A stretch of 64,000 nucleotides of DNA from Diplosphaera chodatii. Its lineage: Eukaryota; Chlorophyta; Trebouxiophyceae; Prasiolales; Stichococcaceae. Position numbers and translations under genes: made by a program. The notes under the pieces were generated by a model. The model saw only the letters and a list, made by a program, of their open reading frames with translations, made no database searches and was not told where the DNA came from. The DNA is taken from assembly GCA_032358165.1 (NCBI GenBank), contig JAALGY010000030.1, positions 1,178,001 to 1,242,000 on the forward strand, written 5' to 3'. How positions within the stretch are numbered: position 1 is the first letter of the stretch; each line of letters opens with the position of its first letter. Below are positions 46,302 through 59,700 of this stretch, in pieces.

Positions 46302-49300
46302 CTACGGCATCATAGCCTTCTTCAACAGCAGGCTACTAGCGTACGAGTTTGCAGCTTTCTGCCGCTTTGGGCCTGACGCGGCCCCAAGTAGCCGGCTCAG
46401 GCTGGCTGCGGCCCGGGCGTTGCTGCTGCTGTCAATGGCCACACCAACGGCAGCAGCTGTTGTCAGCCTGCTGCTGGACAGCATGCCGAGCAGCGCTGGC
46501 CCTCCCGCCTTCCTCTTAGGCTTCCTACCTGCTATGGCCACTGCTGCTGACGCAGCCATGCCATGGATGCCAGCAAATGACGTTGGTCCCCTTGCTGCTG
46601 CTGCTGCATCTTCGTCCTGTCCAGTCCGGATGCTCATAGCACTAAGGCAGTTGGATATGTGCTGCGTGGGGCAAGCAGGTACAGGTTGCACACACTGTCT
46701 GCCGACACCTGGTGACACTTGTGTCATGGGCCTGGAGTGGGGGTACCTCGGGGGCCTGCTGTGCTGGCTGCGACTCTGCGTTGCTGTCGTCTCGGCTGCC
46801 AAAGATGAAGGACCGGCCCCCGTTCGTGTGCTCCCCGCCGCCGCCCCGCTGCACCTTGCTGCCCGCACCGGGTGCGGTGTGTCCAAGGAAAGACGCCTGC
46901 AGCAACATGGGTAGCGTGTCATGCACAGATGCGTCCTCACAGCAACCTCATTTGCACAGCTGCTGCGACATCCTGGGGGCCACAATGCCAGCATCACTGC
47001 ATACTTTGTTGTGGCCAGAAAGCACACTCACCCCGCCAGCTCGCAGGTTGGTGATCTCGCTGCCGAAGAGGCCGAGGCGTGAAGGCTGTGCAGGAGCTGA
47101 TGTCGCAGCTAATGATGCACCGCGGCTGAGCAGTCCTAGGGCTTCCTGCGAGAGGCCGTCCATGATGGCCTCTGGCTCAAGATCCTGCAACCACAGGTTG
47201 GATCATAACCAGCATCTAGTTGCATTAGAGTCGGACTGATGCACTCGAGAACTGTTCAGCAGATGCATGCACAAGACCTCAACACGGCGAGCCTGATGCA
47301 CATTCGTGTGTCCTACACGCACCTGCGAGGCATCGAGGATGCGCTGCACGGCCGCCTCCCGCGCCGCCTTGGCCTCCTCTGCCGCCTCATCCTCGTCGCC
47401 CGACCCGCCGCCTGTGTGCACAGCCGCAGGGTCGTGTCTATCTAAGGTGTGTTGTGACCTTCATTGGTAACAACAGTAGAAACATCTTGCCTTCAATCAT
47501 TGAGCAAGTTGGCAGAGCATGGTCACATGATTGCGGGATGCGGGACATGACAGGCGCAAGGCATGGCTGTGGAAGCCATGGATCCAGGTACCTCCAGCGC
47601 CCCGCCCCGCTCCCGAAAACAGCTGGAAGTCCTCGGCGTCGAGCTCCTCCTCGGTGACGCCCATCAGCGCCGCCCGCCGCCGCCGTGCCTCCCTATCCGT
47701 GCCCTGCTCGACAGTCACCACCACTCAAATTCCCAGCGACACACACAATGTTGCACGAAAGTGCATGCACGGCGCCGCAGCGCCGCTTCCAGAGCGGGTG
47801 TTAGGGGTGCTACTGTAGACGGCCAGCAACTGCTGCGATGGATGCTGCTGACATCCGCTGCCGGAAGAGTGGTACGCAGCGCACCAGGTCGCCATCGAGG
47901 CCCCCGTTGCGGCCGGGCCGGCGCCACCCGGTGCGCATGGCCCCGACGACCGCCTCCATGTCGCGCGCGTCCTGCGCCCTGGCCCACTCGGCATGGTGCT
48001 TCTCGACCCGCGCCGCATCCCTCTTCCCTTCCCTCGCCTCGCCAATCAGGCCGTCCTGCAGCCGGGATGTGACGAGCTCATGGTGTGCGTTAGACAGCTG
48101 ACCTTCAGGTGCAGCTGCTTCAGCACAGCAAGCTGGCTGCCAGAAGCTCAGAGCAAAGATGTCAACAACTCCTCACCAGCATGCCATCAGCATTGGCATC
48201 ATCGTCGTCCCCATCGTCCGAGTGACCCTCGTCATCGCTCATCTCCGCCTCCATCTCGAAAAAGTCGGACTTGAAGAAGGTGCCCGGCTGGTCCTGTAGC
48301 CGAGCCTTGGCCGCTGCACATGCTGGCAACACGGATCATCAGTGGTTGCGGAGGTCATGTCAGTGCACTCTTCAGGAGGGAGGAGATCCACGAGCACCGT
48401 CTTGACAGCTCAGCAGGAGAGAGCGCACCTGCCACGGCTGCACCCTGGCGCACAGCATCTGTTGTATCTGGAGCACTGGGAGCTGCGGCATCCAATGCAG
48501 CCTGATGCAAAAACAGATGTGATTCAGCACCAGTCCCATATTGAGGCCCTCGCTTGCCATCACACCATCAACACACGGCACAGCCGGATCACCTGCGCAT
48601 CGTCCTCATGCTCTGATTCGCTGTCACTGCTGTCGCTGCTGCTGGAGCCATCAGATGCTGCATCCGCAGCGCCTGAGATTGCCTTCTCATCACTGTCCGA
48701 TCGCTCTGCAACTGGCTCTTCTTCAGGAAACACGCTGTCGCTGCCTCCCTCATCGCTGCTGTCCGCAGGATGTCGCTCTGCTGAGTCGCACAGCCCGGCT
48801 GGCAGTGGGAAATGTGCAGGTTTCGTGCCAGCTAAGGGCGGCGCCTGCACTGCCACTTCTGCTGGTGCTGCTGCTGCGCAATCTGTCGGATTCTCCGCAG
48901 CTGCCCCTGGTGCCGGCGCCAGAAGTGGAATGCAGTCGCCAGCCAGGTCCTGGGTCTGTGTGTCCAGCGTCAGGTGTAGGGAGGGCTGCGACATCCCAAC
49001 CATGTCGCGCGTCTCCTCGCTTCCAATCCGCAGGTTCAGCTGCAGCTCATCGTCCTACACCCAGCAGGACCAGACCAACATTTTCGACATCTTGCTCACG
49101 AGCATCCCGCCCATGTGTTGCAGCAAGGCTAATTTCAACGGGACACGCCGCTCTGTGCATCACCTGCACCCCTGGGGTGACCAGGAGGCCAGCGCCACCC
49201 GAGGTAGGTCCAGCCACTGCAGATGACTGCTTGACCTCTGCCTCTGCCTGTGCCGCTTCGCCTGCGGGAGTCAATTGGCGTCAGTGATGACTGCGCCACC

Positions 49301-50903
49301 CTTCGCTGTTCACAGGGTTTCCTCAGACGCTGTGCACAGGATAGTCAGAGGTGTTCACCTGCGTCCTCGTCTTCATCTAGCAGCTCTATCTCCTCATCGC
49401 CTTCTGGCTCCGGCTCAGGTGCGGGTGTGAGCGTGCGCCGCCGCACAGGCGCTGGCTTTGTCCTGTGCATGGGCAGGCAAACCATGGTGGCACAGCAGCA
49501 TCAAGAGTGTCAAGCTAATGATCCACTGGGGACTCTGCAGTAAGGACAATGGCAACTGTCAGCAGCCACGCAGTCCACACACACCAACACGTCCCACCGT
49601 GCAATCATTTCCTGCCGCTGCGCCTTGAGCTTGGCCAGAATGCCGGACAGCGGAGCAATCTCAACGCTGTGTCCCTTGCCAATGCGGTCGCGAACTGCGC
49701 TGTCTGCAGTTCGCATCAAGCTCGCATCCTGAGTGCACAAGACCTGTCCGCGCACCCATTTTGACCAACAATCCCACAGATGCATCGCTGACTGGGTGTG
49801 CTTGTCATCACACATGTCAGCGCGAAAATGCGCAGCGGGATGGCTGACCTCTGAGCATGCGCTGCGTCTGTGCATTGAGCTGCGCCGGACTGCTCGGGTC
49901 ACAGTTCTCTTCTTCGCCCTCCTCCTCGCAGTCCTCTCCGCCCGCTGTGCCTGCAAAAGGACACTCGAGATCGCGATTCACGACCATGACTCATCTGAGC
50001 AGCCCGGTGCTGCACCGGCTCATTGGACCTCTGGGCTCACCCCGGACAACAGCTGGAACATGCTGTGCAGGCTGGGGCATGCATGCTACCAGAGTTTAAT
50101 GGTCAGCCTCCCGGGTGCGGCTTTTAGGGTTTCACGCCTGGTGCCAAACCCAACATGAAATCTCCCACCTGAAGGTGCGGGCGAATCAGTGCCGCCACCC
50201 TCGCGCTGGAAATCGATAGCCAGCTCGTCCTCCTCGTCCCAGTAGTCCCCATCGCCCTCAGCCTCCTGATCACTCTGGTCTGCTTCGCCATTCGCAGTGT
50301 CTCTGTGTTCACTCGCAGGGTCAGCGGCTTCGTCAGTGGCATTGGTGTCTCCGCCATGGCTGCCGGAGGCAGATGGGCTGCTGTGCCCGCTGTCTGCTGC
50401 TTCGGTGCCTCCAGCACCCTGTGAACAGTAGCAAGCCGTGTGCAGTTGTGGCATGGCATTTCATGCTGGTGCAAAACAACGCTACATTGCAGCTGCAGCT
50501 TGCGCTTGATGTGTGCGCATTGACCGTGCAGCAGCACGCCCACCGTTTCAGCTGCGTTACCATTGGACTGCTTCGCCTGAGGTGAGCTAGACGGTGGTAC
50601 AGTGTCGATGCGAGCTCCAACCTGCAGCACGGTACACATCATGTTCGTATGACAGGCCTGCTGAAGCATCACTGTCGGGACGCCGAGTGGATGCTGTACG
50701 GCACAGCTGAGCACAGCCTGCACCTTTTTGAGGCGGCTGAGCTTGCGTTTAGGCGGATCTTGCTGCTGTGCTGTGTCGATCGGCGTTTCCACATCGTCCT
50801 CGAGGCTCGACATGCCTGCGCCAGCAGCGGCTGTCTCTGGCGTGTTCAAATGCGCAGAGCGGCCCCGTGACAGAAAGGATGCCTCGCTAGGGGCTGGACG
50901 CAA
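46302..50903 (-). CDS. Claspin/Mrc1-like replication checkpoint protein
   Basis: A long acidic, mostly disordered multi-exon protein. The N-terminal exon has KRKLSRLKK after an Asp-rich start. Middle exons include DYWDEEDELAIDFQREGG and ETADSAVRDRIGKGHSVEIA, then PLSGILAKLKAQRQEMI, like plant claspins (QRLLRET...P.S..L.K..QR). Further on are highly acidic exons (MEAEMSDDEGHSDDGDDDDA), LIGEAREGKRDAARVEKHHA, REARRRRAALMGVTEEELDA, then a C-terminal RSFIFGSRDDSNAES and PKRQKAANSYASSLLLKK. Claspin links ATR signalling to Chk1 and travels with the fork. The assignment rests on overall layout and short motifs, because the family is poorly conserved. Exon borders are not fully resolved; the stop is at 46302-46304. 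It is convergent with VPS55. Confidence 0.7.
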
Positions 50904-51441
50904 TCCGTGAATGTTGATCGGTACACTTCAGCGGTATGACCTGGCCCGTTGCTATAGAACGAACTGACGAGCGGTCTGTGATGTCGGAGGGATTGGTGCA
51001 CATTCTCAAAAGACAGCGACTCCGGCTGATTGCAAAGGGACACGCACAGTATCAATGAGACGTAAGGGATTTTCAGTTTCTCGAAAAGGGTTGCAAGTGT
51101 CAGGCTGCCGTCTGCCGTGGCCGGCGCAACTGCGCAAGGTCAAGCATGTCAGCCTTCGACTTCAAAAAGTCAGTAGGGCTTTGATGTGATGTTCTCATTG
51201 CATGTAGCCCAGATGCATGCAAACATAACACACAGAAATCGTTATCGTGATTCGCGATTGAGAGGATAATCTGATTGCCTCACACCAGGCTGGTCGTCCT
51301 GCATGCTGTAGCGGTGGCTCCTGCCGCCCGCCGGTGCACCCACCACATGCTTTGCCGCAGGATCATCTTCAGAACACACACAGTCAAGGACCGACGCTAG
51401 ATGGGTTACAGCACATAGACAGCACCACTTAACGAGGCAGC
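50904..51441. other. Divergent promoter region
   Basis: About 540 bases between the Claspin-like start and the rhodanese start. It is relatively AT-rich near 51220-51270. No gene or element was recognised. Confidence 0.4.
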
Positions 51442-53529
51442 ATGCCGCAGATCAGCAACATCGGCGGATCCCTCACGAGCGCGGTGGTGCTGACGCTGCT
51501 GGCGTGGGGCGTGCGGCTGCTGCGCGCCACCGCGCAGCGGCAGGGCCCGTCCCGCAAGGGCAGCTCCTCGGAACCCGGCGGCACCCTGCCCAGGTTCTTC
51601 GCCGCCCTCACGCCTGCCGCCCTGCGCAGGCTGGTGGGTTGATCCGGAGCATGCACAGCGAGCGTGCACAATTGCGCACATTGTGCTGCTGCTGCCCAGT
51701 ACGACATGCTGGCACTTGCGACGACGACACGACGTTTGCATTGTTAAAGTGTGATGTCCTGAAGGTAGAGCTGGACGCAGTCCCACATGTGCTGATAGTC
51801 GTGCGTAGCACCGACGACGCACCGCCCATCGAGCTGCCGACTGAGCTGGCGGGCGCTGCCGTAGAGGTCACAGAGGAGCAGGTGGGCTTCATCAGACGTA
51901 TCCAAGCTTTGCCGCATTGCGTCAACAGCCCAAAGCCATCGATCAAAAGATCTGCAAGTCACAAGCAGTAACGGCCACCTGACTATATGGGGTCCAGCAG
52001 CTTGCCACATGCAGCCTACATGCTTCAATGCGCTTGATCATGAGGTCGCAGTGCGACTGCTCTGCAGATCGGCAGGGCCTTGTCCGGCAAGGAGGGCGCC
52101 TGGCCGACGCGAGTGACTGGGCCGCCAGCACCCAGCAAGGGCCATCTGCTCGTGCTGCTGACAGAAGGTGGATGCGCCGCATCGTGGACCTGCATACTGA
52201 CACATACAGCACGAATCCCAGTCCTCTGCTCTGGTTTCTGTCATGTGGCGGTTTTGCACTTGCAGTATCGACAATGTACGTCCGCATGCCTGCAGGCCGC
52301 CATGTGCCACATGCTGCAGCCTCCGCCGCTGCGGCCGCCGGGTTCCAGCGGGTCGTCTATCTGGCCGGCGGCCTGGGCGCACTGTCACAACAACACGGCC
52401 ACGTGAGTTGCACTGCCCTGTTTGTCAAGAGCAAACCTGTAGGGCGCCACACTTCGTGGTGTCGCACATTCTCTGCAGGGCAACCCTGCTGCGTGGTCGA
52501 TTGACACACGCCCTGCCGTGGCTGCAGGCGGAGGTGCGGTACATCAACAGGGACGCAGCCGCCCTGCTGCTCAGCCGCAGCGCCGCCGCCAATGGCGACA
52601 GCAGCGGCGGGCTGGCGTTCATCGATGTACGGCGGCACGATGAGCGCACCCTGTACGGCAGCATCCCACGCGCGCAGCACGTGCCAGGTGCAGGGAGCTG
52701 ATGACTGTGTTGCTTCTTGTCACGCTGTCGCATCACCGTTGCACTTCAGCAGAGCGGCTCATGAGTTTACGCAAGAGTGCAGTTGTCCGTCCAAATGCTC
52801 ATGCACCTGTTCGAAGTGGGGTGCCGCACCACCGCGCCATGGCCCTGCAGTGGACGAGCTGCCGGCGGCGCTGCAGCTGAGCGGCGCGGAGTGGGCGGAG
52901 CGGTACCGCTTCCCCAAGCCGGGGCCCGGGGCGCCCGTGGTGCTGCAGTGCCGCACGCAGCGCCGCGCCTCCTGGGCCGCGCAGCTTGCCGCCGACGCCG
53001 GGCTGCACAATGTGCTGGTGTACAAGCAGGTGACAAGAGTCGGCTGCGGTCCGGCCACCTCGCCATTGTTGTTGCCATGTGCTAGGCTGCTGGCCTGTGC
53101 GGCCAATTGGTAAAGTGAAGTGGCAAGGACCCCCAAAGGGGCGGCTCAGTGCTGGTGGACGTTGCACTTCGGAATACACCTGGGTGGATGCTGCCCTCAT
53201 GACTCGTTTGATCGGAGCTGCTGGCAGGGTGCGTATGGCTGGCGGCTTGACCCCAACGTGAAGTCGTACAGCAGCTACGAGCAGTGGGAGGCGCCGCCCG
53301 ACCCTGAGAATGTCCAGGTGGGGAACAGCTCGGCACCCGGCATGACTGTACCCATGACAGCAGCATGTCCCACCTGCGCTGGCATGCTGGCTGGAACGCC
53401 GGATGCATTCAGCACTCTGCACTCGTCATGCAGCTGGAGTCGGTCAACGTGGCAGCGGGACGAGAGGAGCTGGAGAGTCTCGGCCTTGCTCCTCCGCCCA
53501 GACACATAGAGCAACGGTCTACGCGGTGA
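51442..53529 (+). CDS. Membrane-anchored protein with two rhodanese-like domains
   Basis: It starts MPQISNIGGSLTSAVVLTLL, an N-terminal hydrophobic anchor or signal. A first rhodanese-like half is spread over small exons: VELDAVPHVLIVVRSTDDAP, IELPTELAGAAVEVTEEQ, KGHLLVLLTEGRHVPHAAA and GFQRVVYLAGGLGALSQQ. It has no cysteine where the active site should be. The second half is a standard rhodanese: AEVRYINRDAAALLLS, AFIDVRRHDERTLYGSIPRA, then APVVLQCRTQRRASWAAQLA with the active Cys at 52949-52951, and HNVLVYKQ spliced to GAYGWRLDPNVKSYSSYEQW. The last exon joins at phase 0 after DPENVQ and reads LESVNVAAGREELESLGLAP. Sulfur transfer is likely for the second domain. Organelle location cannot be fixed from the leader alone. 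Confidence 0.82.
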
Positions 53530-53782
53530 CGTGCGTGCAGACTGCACAGCTGCTTGCAGTTTCTCATCTAGCACTATGCAACTGGCGATGTGTACTGACT
53601 TGCATTGCACTTTTGGCTGGGTGTAAGCAGTCTGCCTCGTTCCTCAACTGCACAGTGTCTCAAGCACACCACGAATTCTGAACCCACCTACAATACTGCG
53701 CAGTTTGCAAAGGTGCTGATCAGAAGGCACCAAAGCGAGCACTGTGCTGTGTGACGCCTAATGCTGCCCATCAATCAGCTAG

Positions 53783-56700
53783 TCACTTGCCTTCCTCCTG
53801 CGCCTGGAGCAGTGGCCCCAGGCGGGTGCTGAACAGCTTGGACAGCGTGACCTGCAGAAGAACACGGCATCAAACACCACCATGCTTCCACACGCTTGCA
53901 GAAAGCCTCTTGCCTGCTGCATGCTTTTCGTGTATTGTTTGGAAGCTTTGGCGGCTGGATGATTACCTGCACTTCTGGAGGCGCATGCTCGCATCCAATC
54001 AGCTCTGTCAGCAGCGGGAAGAACTCCTGCATGGCAACGATTGCTTGAGAAACGAGTGTCGGCACATATCAGCCTGCTGTGCACGACAACGAAGTTGAAT
54101 TGCCTGCATGCATCGCCAGGAGGCATGCATCGACCAGCACGCAGCTGCAGCATGCCCCATCGTGCGACATGGTCCGAGTGGGGAGGCCTCACCGACAGGT
54201 GCACACGGAACGCCTCGTCTGAGAAGGTGTTGAGGGCGTTGAGGGTGGCCACCACCAGCGGCGCCAGCGCCCGGAACTCCTCCCTGTTGCTCGCCATCTG
54301 CAGCGGCACGCCTGCAGCGCCCGGGACAGGCAATGAGGGAGCTGCCTTTGCAACAGCATGCTCTGCATCATGTGCCTCCAACAACTGGTAGGTACTGAGC
54401 CTGCTGCTGTCGGACACATGCACACCGTTGGCGTCTGTGAAGGCTGGCGCTGGCTCAGGCCCGTTGTCGGGCTTGATGTGCTGGAACCGCGTCAGGTTGG
54501 CGGTGCACAGCCGCACCAGCCTCGACGCCGCATCCACCGCCTGCACAGCCCGAGACGACAGTTCGACAGATATGCCACTGACTGGTGCCACAGTGGCAAC
54601 ACCCTGATCCTGTGCAATGTGAACCTGCGAGACCGGCACCAGATATCGTCAGCAAACGTCCAAGATATGGGTTGTGCGTGCCTCTGCCGAGGCGAGCGGC
54701 GGCTGCGCTGTCTGGACGTGCAGCAGGATGGACAGGTACGCGTGGCTGGCCTCGGACTCCAGCCGCAGCAGCGGCGGGTCCGCCAGCAGCCTGTCCTCTG
54801 GCACCTGCGCAGCGGTCAGCCTGACGGGTGCCAAAGGTGCACAGCCGGAGCGGCCGCATGAAACACGCGGCGCCCTGCTATCTTCAGCACGCAGTGCACT
54901 TGCGCAGCCGCACAGGTGCCTGTGACAGGTTGGTCGGAGCTCGAAACCGCTCTGGATGGCAGCCAGCGACCGTGGCACAGCGAAGCGTGCACCTGGTCGT
55001 CCGCCTGGGCGAAGGCGAGGGCGCGGCGCAGCGGCATGTCGTCGTTGGCGGCGCGCGCGTGGCCCGACACCCGCTCCAGGGTGTCCAGCATCTCCACCAG
55101 CGGCTCCACCGGCATGCGGCCGGCGTGCGCCGCGTGCACCTCCCCGCACGCCTGCACCAGCAGCAGCTGCACCGCCGCCCGCACCCGCACCTGCGGAGAG
55201 AGACACTGGTTGCAGCTCAACGTGTGCCTAGAGGTCCTTCCAGAGCTGCGACCCATTGGAGCAAGGATCACTCCTAGATGAGAATCAAGGGCAGCTGCGT
55301 CACAAGATGCAAATGCACAGCATCACTGCAGCGGGTTGCTGCGCTTGCTGCACGGCAGGCAGTGGGCCCACCAGGCCGAGGCGGCGGGCGCCGGAGCCGG
55401 ATGCCAGGGACGGCCGCCGCTGCTGGCCGTCCTCGCTGCCTGCGTCCACAGATGTCCGCGCGCTGCTGCCCGCCACCAGCTCACTCACCTACACGGGCAG
55501 CTTGACGATCACTGAGCCAGACAGGCAGCGTCTGATACATATGTGGAGCTGTGGGGAACGACTGCAATACTGCTGTGCAATGCTGCTGCACTGGCGGCAC
55601 GAGCAGGCTGGCGCGGCGCTGCTGCACCTGGGGCAGGGTGTCCAGCGCCGCCGCCGACAGCGTGTGCGCGCACAGCGCCCAGGTGGCGTCGCTCATGGCG
55701 CCGCCGGCCGCGGAGATGAGGCGCGTCAGCGCCGCGACGCCCACAGCCGCCAGGCTCTGGTGCGGCCGCCTGTGCACACCGGGATGTCACGAAATGGGTC
55801 ACACGGTTCAGGTGTTGCTGCGCAGGGTTCACCATTACTCAGGCCTTGCGATCCCTGATGGTGGTAGGTCATGCTGCTCAAGACATGAGGACTCCCAAGC
55901 ATGAATCACTGCTCATTCACACATGAATGACCTGCATATGGGACACTTACTGAGTACAAGATGCACCCATTCAGCAGGTCCATTCCCTCGAGCCACATGC
56001 CACACAAGCAGGCCAGGGCGTCCAGTTCACATCTGAGGAAGAGCTGCCCACCGGATGAAGTTGTCCAGCAGGTCCAGGATGCGGGGCAGCAGGGGCTGCA
56101 CCACGGGGTAGAACTGCACGACCAGGTCCACCATGTGCTGCAGGCACTGCGTGCACGTGTCGTACAGCCAGGCATCCACCTCCGCCCGACGCGCCTCGTC
56201 TGTGAATGTCGTCGTATCCGTCACCTGTGCAATGTGCGCGCCCACCTTGAGACAGGGGATCCAAGACTTTACTGTTTGGTGGGTGCAAGAGCAGACATGC
56301 CTGGACAATGGCACTGCCCGCACCCAGGGACTCGGAGCAGAACCATAAGGCATCAGCACCTCTGCTCGGACGTGGTCGAAGATGCTGAGGAGCACGCTGT
56401 CGAAGATGCGTGTCCAGAACTCCGGCGTGAAGGCGGAGCCGTGGTACGACAGCGTGTCGAAGAGGACCTCAAGCGCGCTATACCTGCAGTGGTTGAAGCA
56501 GATGACTCTCAGACATGCAGAATGGCAAACGCGATTGAAGCATCGTGCAGCCAACAGTACCCTTCTGCTCGTCGCCTGTCAGCTGAGGAATCAGCAGGCA
56601 CAGCCAGCTGGGCAAGGGAAGCAACATGGCGGTTTCCAGCACCTGATGTCTGCCCGCGGATCAAAGGTGAGCTCGGACAGGCCCGCCAGCAGCGGGAACC

Positions 56701-59700
56701 AGAAGTACATGTGCTCGTCCTTGTCTGTGAAGCGCAGCCCGCTGCTGACCGGAGCACGTGCCCGGCCGCTGCCCACGGACGCCTCCATGCCTTCCAGCCC
56801 CTCCCTAGCATCTGTCTCTGGCGGCACCACCTGCGGAGTGTGGATTTATAGAACTTAGGTGCTATCTAGACCGTTTGGGACGCAAATTTAGCCGTCCTTG
56901 ATTGACATGGCCTTTGTGCACTGTTCACAATTGTCCAGCACACTTTGTAACACTCAACATCGCAAGCTGCAGTGTTCCTTTTTCTACATGAGTGTCAGCG
57001 TGAGCATCGAAGTGAATGCCTGTGGGGGTGGAGTGGAGGCGTTGTCGCGTGTTGCGCGCTGCACATCCTCCACCGAAAGCGTCACAGAGCCCGCCTCCTG
57101 GATGCGCAGCGTGTGCATGCCCAGTGGCGCCTCTGTGCCCTCTGGCAGCGTTTCTGTGTCCCCTGGCGAGATGAAGCGCAGTTGGTTTGAAAAATGCACT
57201 GTCAGGAGATACCGGGTATTGGCATGCCAGGGTTTCAATCTTGCCGTACATCGAATTTGCATATTGGCAGGCAAACGCCTTAAGAATCAACAATCAGATG
57301 GTGATGACCCACCGATGTCACCCTCAGCCAGCTTCATAGCGCAAAAGCGCAGGAAGGCGATCGCATTGAGTGCCACATCCAGGCTGTGCGGGTTGTTGGT
57401 GAATGCGATCAGGCAGTTGACCTGTGTGTGCAGCAGCAGAACTTTCGTGAGCGCTCTCAGCCAAGACTGTATCTTGATTGCCATCCGGCACAGCAAGTGG
57501 CACAGTGCCTGCGGATGCATGGGGAACAAGCTAGCGAGCAGCGTACGCAGTCTGTAAAGGTGGTCGTCTCAGTCTCGGTGATGTGCTGGAAGTGCTCCCG
57601 CACAATTTTCTCGATTGTCTCGAACGCCAAGCGCACAATGGTGGGTGCCTCATCCGACGCGGCAGTCGTGAAGACCATGAACATGCTCTTCCAGCCCGAC
57701 TTGACATTGCCCACTCGTGCAAGCACCATCTGAGACACGCATCTGCAGGCAGCAAAACAGCAGCAGGTCAGCCCTGATCACTCGACCTCTGTACTGCGCA
57801 CATCTGCCAATGCCGCTACTCCAGTCTCTCAAGCAAGCAAAGCAGTTTAGGTGGCTGAGGTGAAGTCTTTGTGATGCAAGCTGATGCACCTTGTTCACAA
57901 CAGGCAGCTCACCGGATGATGAGCTCACGAATCTCCAAAGCCTTGGACTGCCGCATGACAACGACAAAGGGCTTGAGGAAATCGTTCTGGAAGGAGAAGT
58001 TGGCCAGTTCATCCCGTTCAAGGAACTTCATCGCCAGTTGCCGCATGGAGTCCACGCCATACATTGCAACCTGGAGGTATACACATTGCTGCTTCTCAGA
58101 TCCTTTCAGATCTGCCAGGCAGCTGCTGCAGGTTGCAGGCTTCAATCAATATACAGAATTTCGCAGTGTCTCTTGGTACCCTCGCAGTGTCACTTGGTAC
58201 CCACCTGGAGGTTAGGGTGACAGCCGACCTCCACGAAGAAGTCTGCCAGCACAGCCCAGATCCGACTCCACACCAGCCTGCAGACATGTGGCAGGGCTTG
58301 CAATGCACCTAGGAAGCGTGTTCAGTGGCAGACAGCACCATAATCGTGGAGACCTGTTAGTGCACTGAGGCAGTGAACAAGGATATCTGCGCGCCCTCAC
58401 AGCATCTGAAGGCACACAGGTAGGCACCTGATGCGCGTCATGTTGAAGTGCGCAATCTCAACAATCTTGGTGAGCGAGTACACACGCGGCGCGCCGGGCG
58501 CCCGCAGCTCTTCCCGTGCCACTGTGCACAGCGCACGCACAAACTCCACGATGGCCTCGCTGTTCAGCCGGTCCGAGCGCACGAAGATGCGGTTCAGCTC
58601 CTGTAGCTCAGACAGAGCGGCAAGAGTTCAGCAGCAAGTCCATCAGGAGGCTTATGACTTGTGAGAGGCATGTGTAGCTGCTAGTAGCCAGTTGAAACTC
58701 CTGCACCAAAGTTTGAAGCGACACCTGGGGATCAATATCCCGCAGGATGGCGGCTGCTGCTGGCGTGAGCTCGGGACGGTGCCCCTTTCCAGCTGCGCCC
58801 TGGAAGAACGACTGCTCCGGCAGCGGCTCATGCCCATTGGCCTGCTTCTCTGCTGGATCAGAGGCCAATGCTCAGTGCTGCATGTGTGTGTTGTCAAGTC
58901 GGTGGCAGCATTTGTACAGTGGTGAGATGGGCGCGATGCAACTGTTCAGAGACTGTGCAACACCTTCTGGCTTCGGCTGCTTGGCTGTGGTGGCAAACAG
59001 CCCCAGCCGGAATTTGGTGAAGCCGGACGGAGAGGCGGGCTCGGGCGTGGGCGGCGCAAACAGTGCCATGTCCGTGATGCCGCCCGTCGCCATCTGGCTC
59101 AGCAGCTCAAAGCGGGATATGCAGCGCAGCACCTCCGGCCACACATCCTGTTCGTGGTGATAACATAGGCATGAGATGCCATGATACGCGTCACAGATTC
59201 TGTATAAGTGCGTGTGAGATGTGTTATAGGGGCCTGCTGGAATTGCAGAGAAGCTGATCAGAGCGACAGACACTTACATGCAAGTGGTTGCCGTTGTCTT
59301 CAGCAACGAAGAGCATCGAGCGGAAAGCCTTTGCAGACTTCTGCTCCATGCTTGCAGGTGTGTGCAGGTTGGTGAATCGCGTCAGGCTTGTCACAAACCT
59401 GCAGTCAACGAGCACAGTGTGGTCAGCATATGGTGCTTCGCTATACCGTGAAATGCATCACTGCACACTCCTGAAGCATAGTGTTCTGTGGAATGTGCTG
59501 GCCACTGCAAATGCAGCTGCCTTGACATGTACAGAGGTGCGCATGACTGAAGACATCATGTGGAGGGGATGCCAAATCCGTACGTGTTGCGCAGCATGCC
59601 CATGTCGAGCAGGCTGGTGATGCGGATTGCAGACACGAAGCCCGCCAGGCACAGCCCCACCGTCTGCACAACGTCGATGGCCAGCCGTATGCAGCAGGAC

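Noticed and set aside
54649..55231. Long Gly/Ala/Arg-rich frames on both strands
   Set aside because: Shadows of GC-rich BIG exons; no motif and conflicting with the BIG reading frame.
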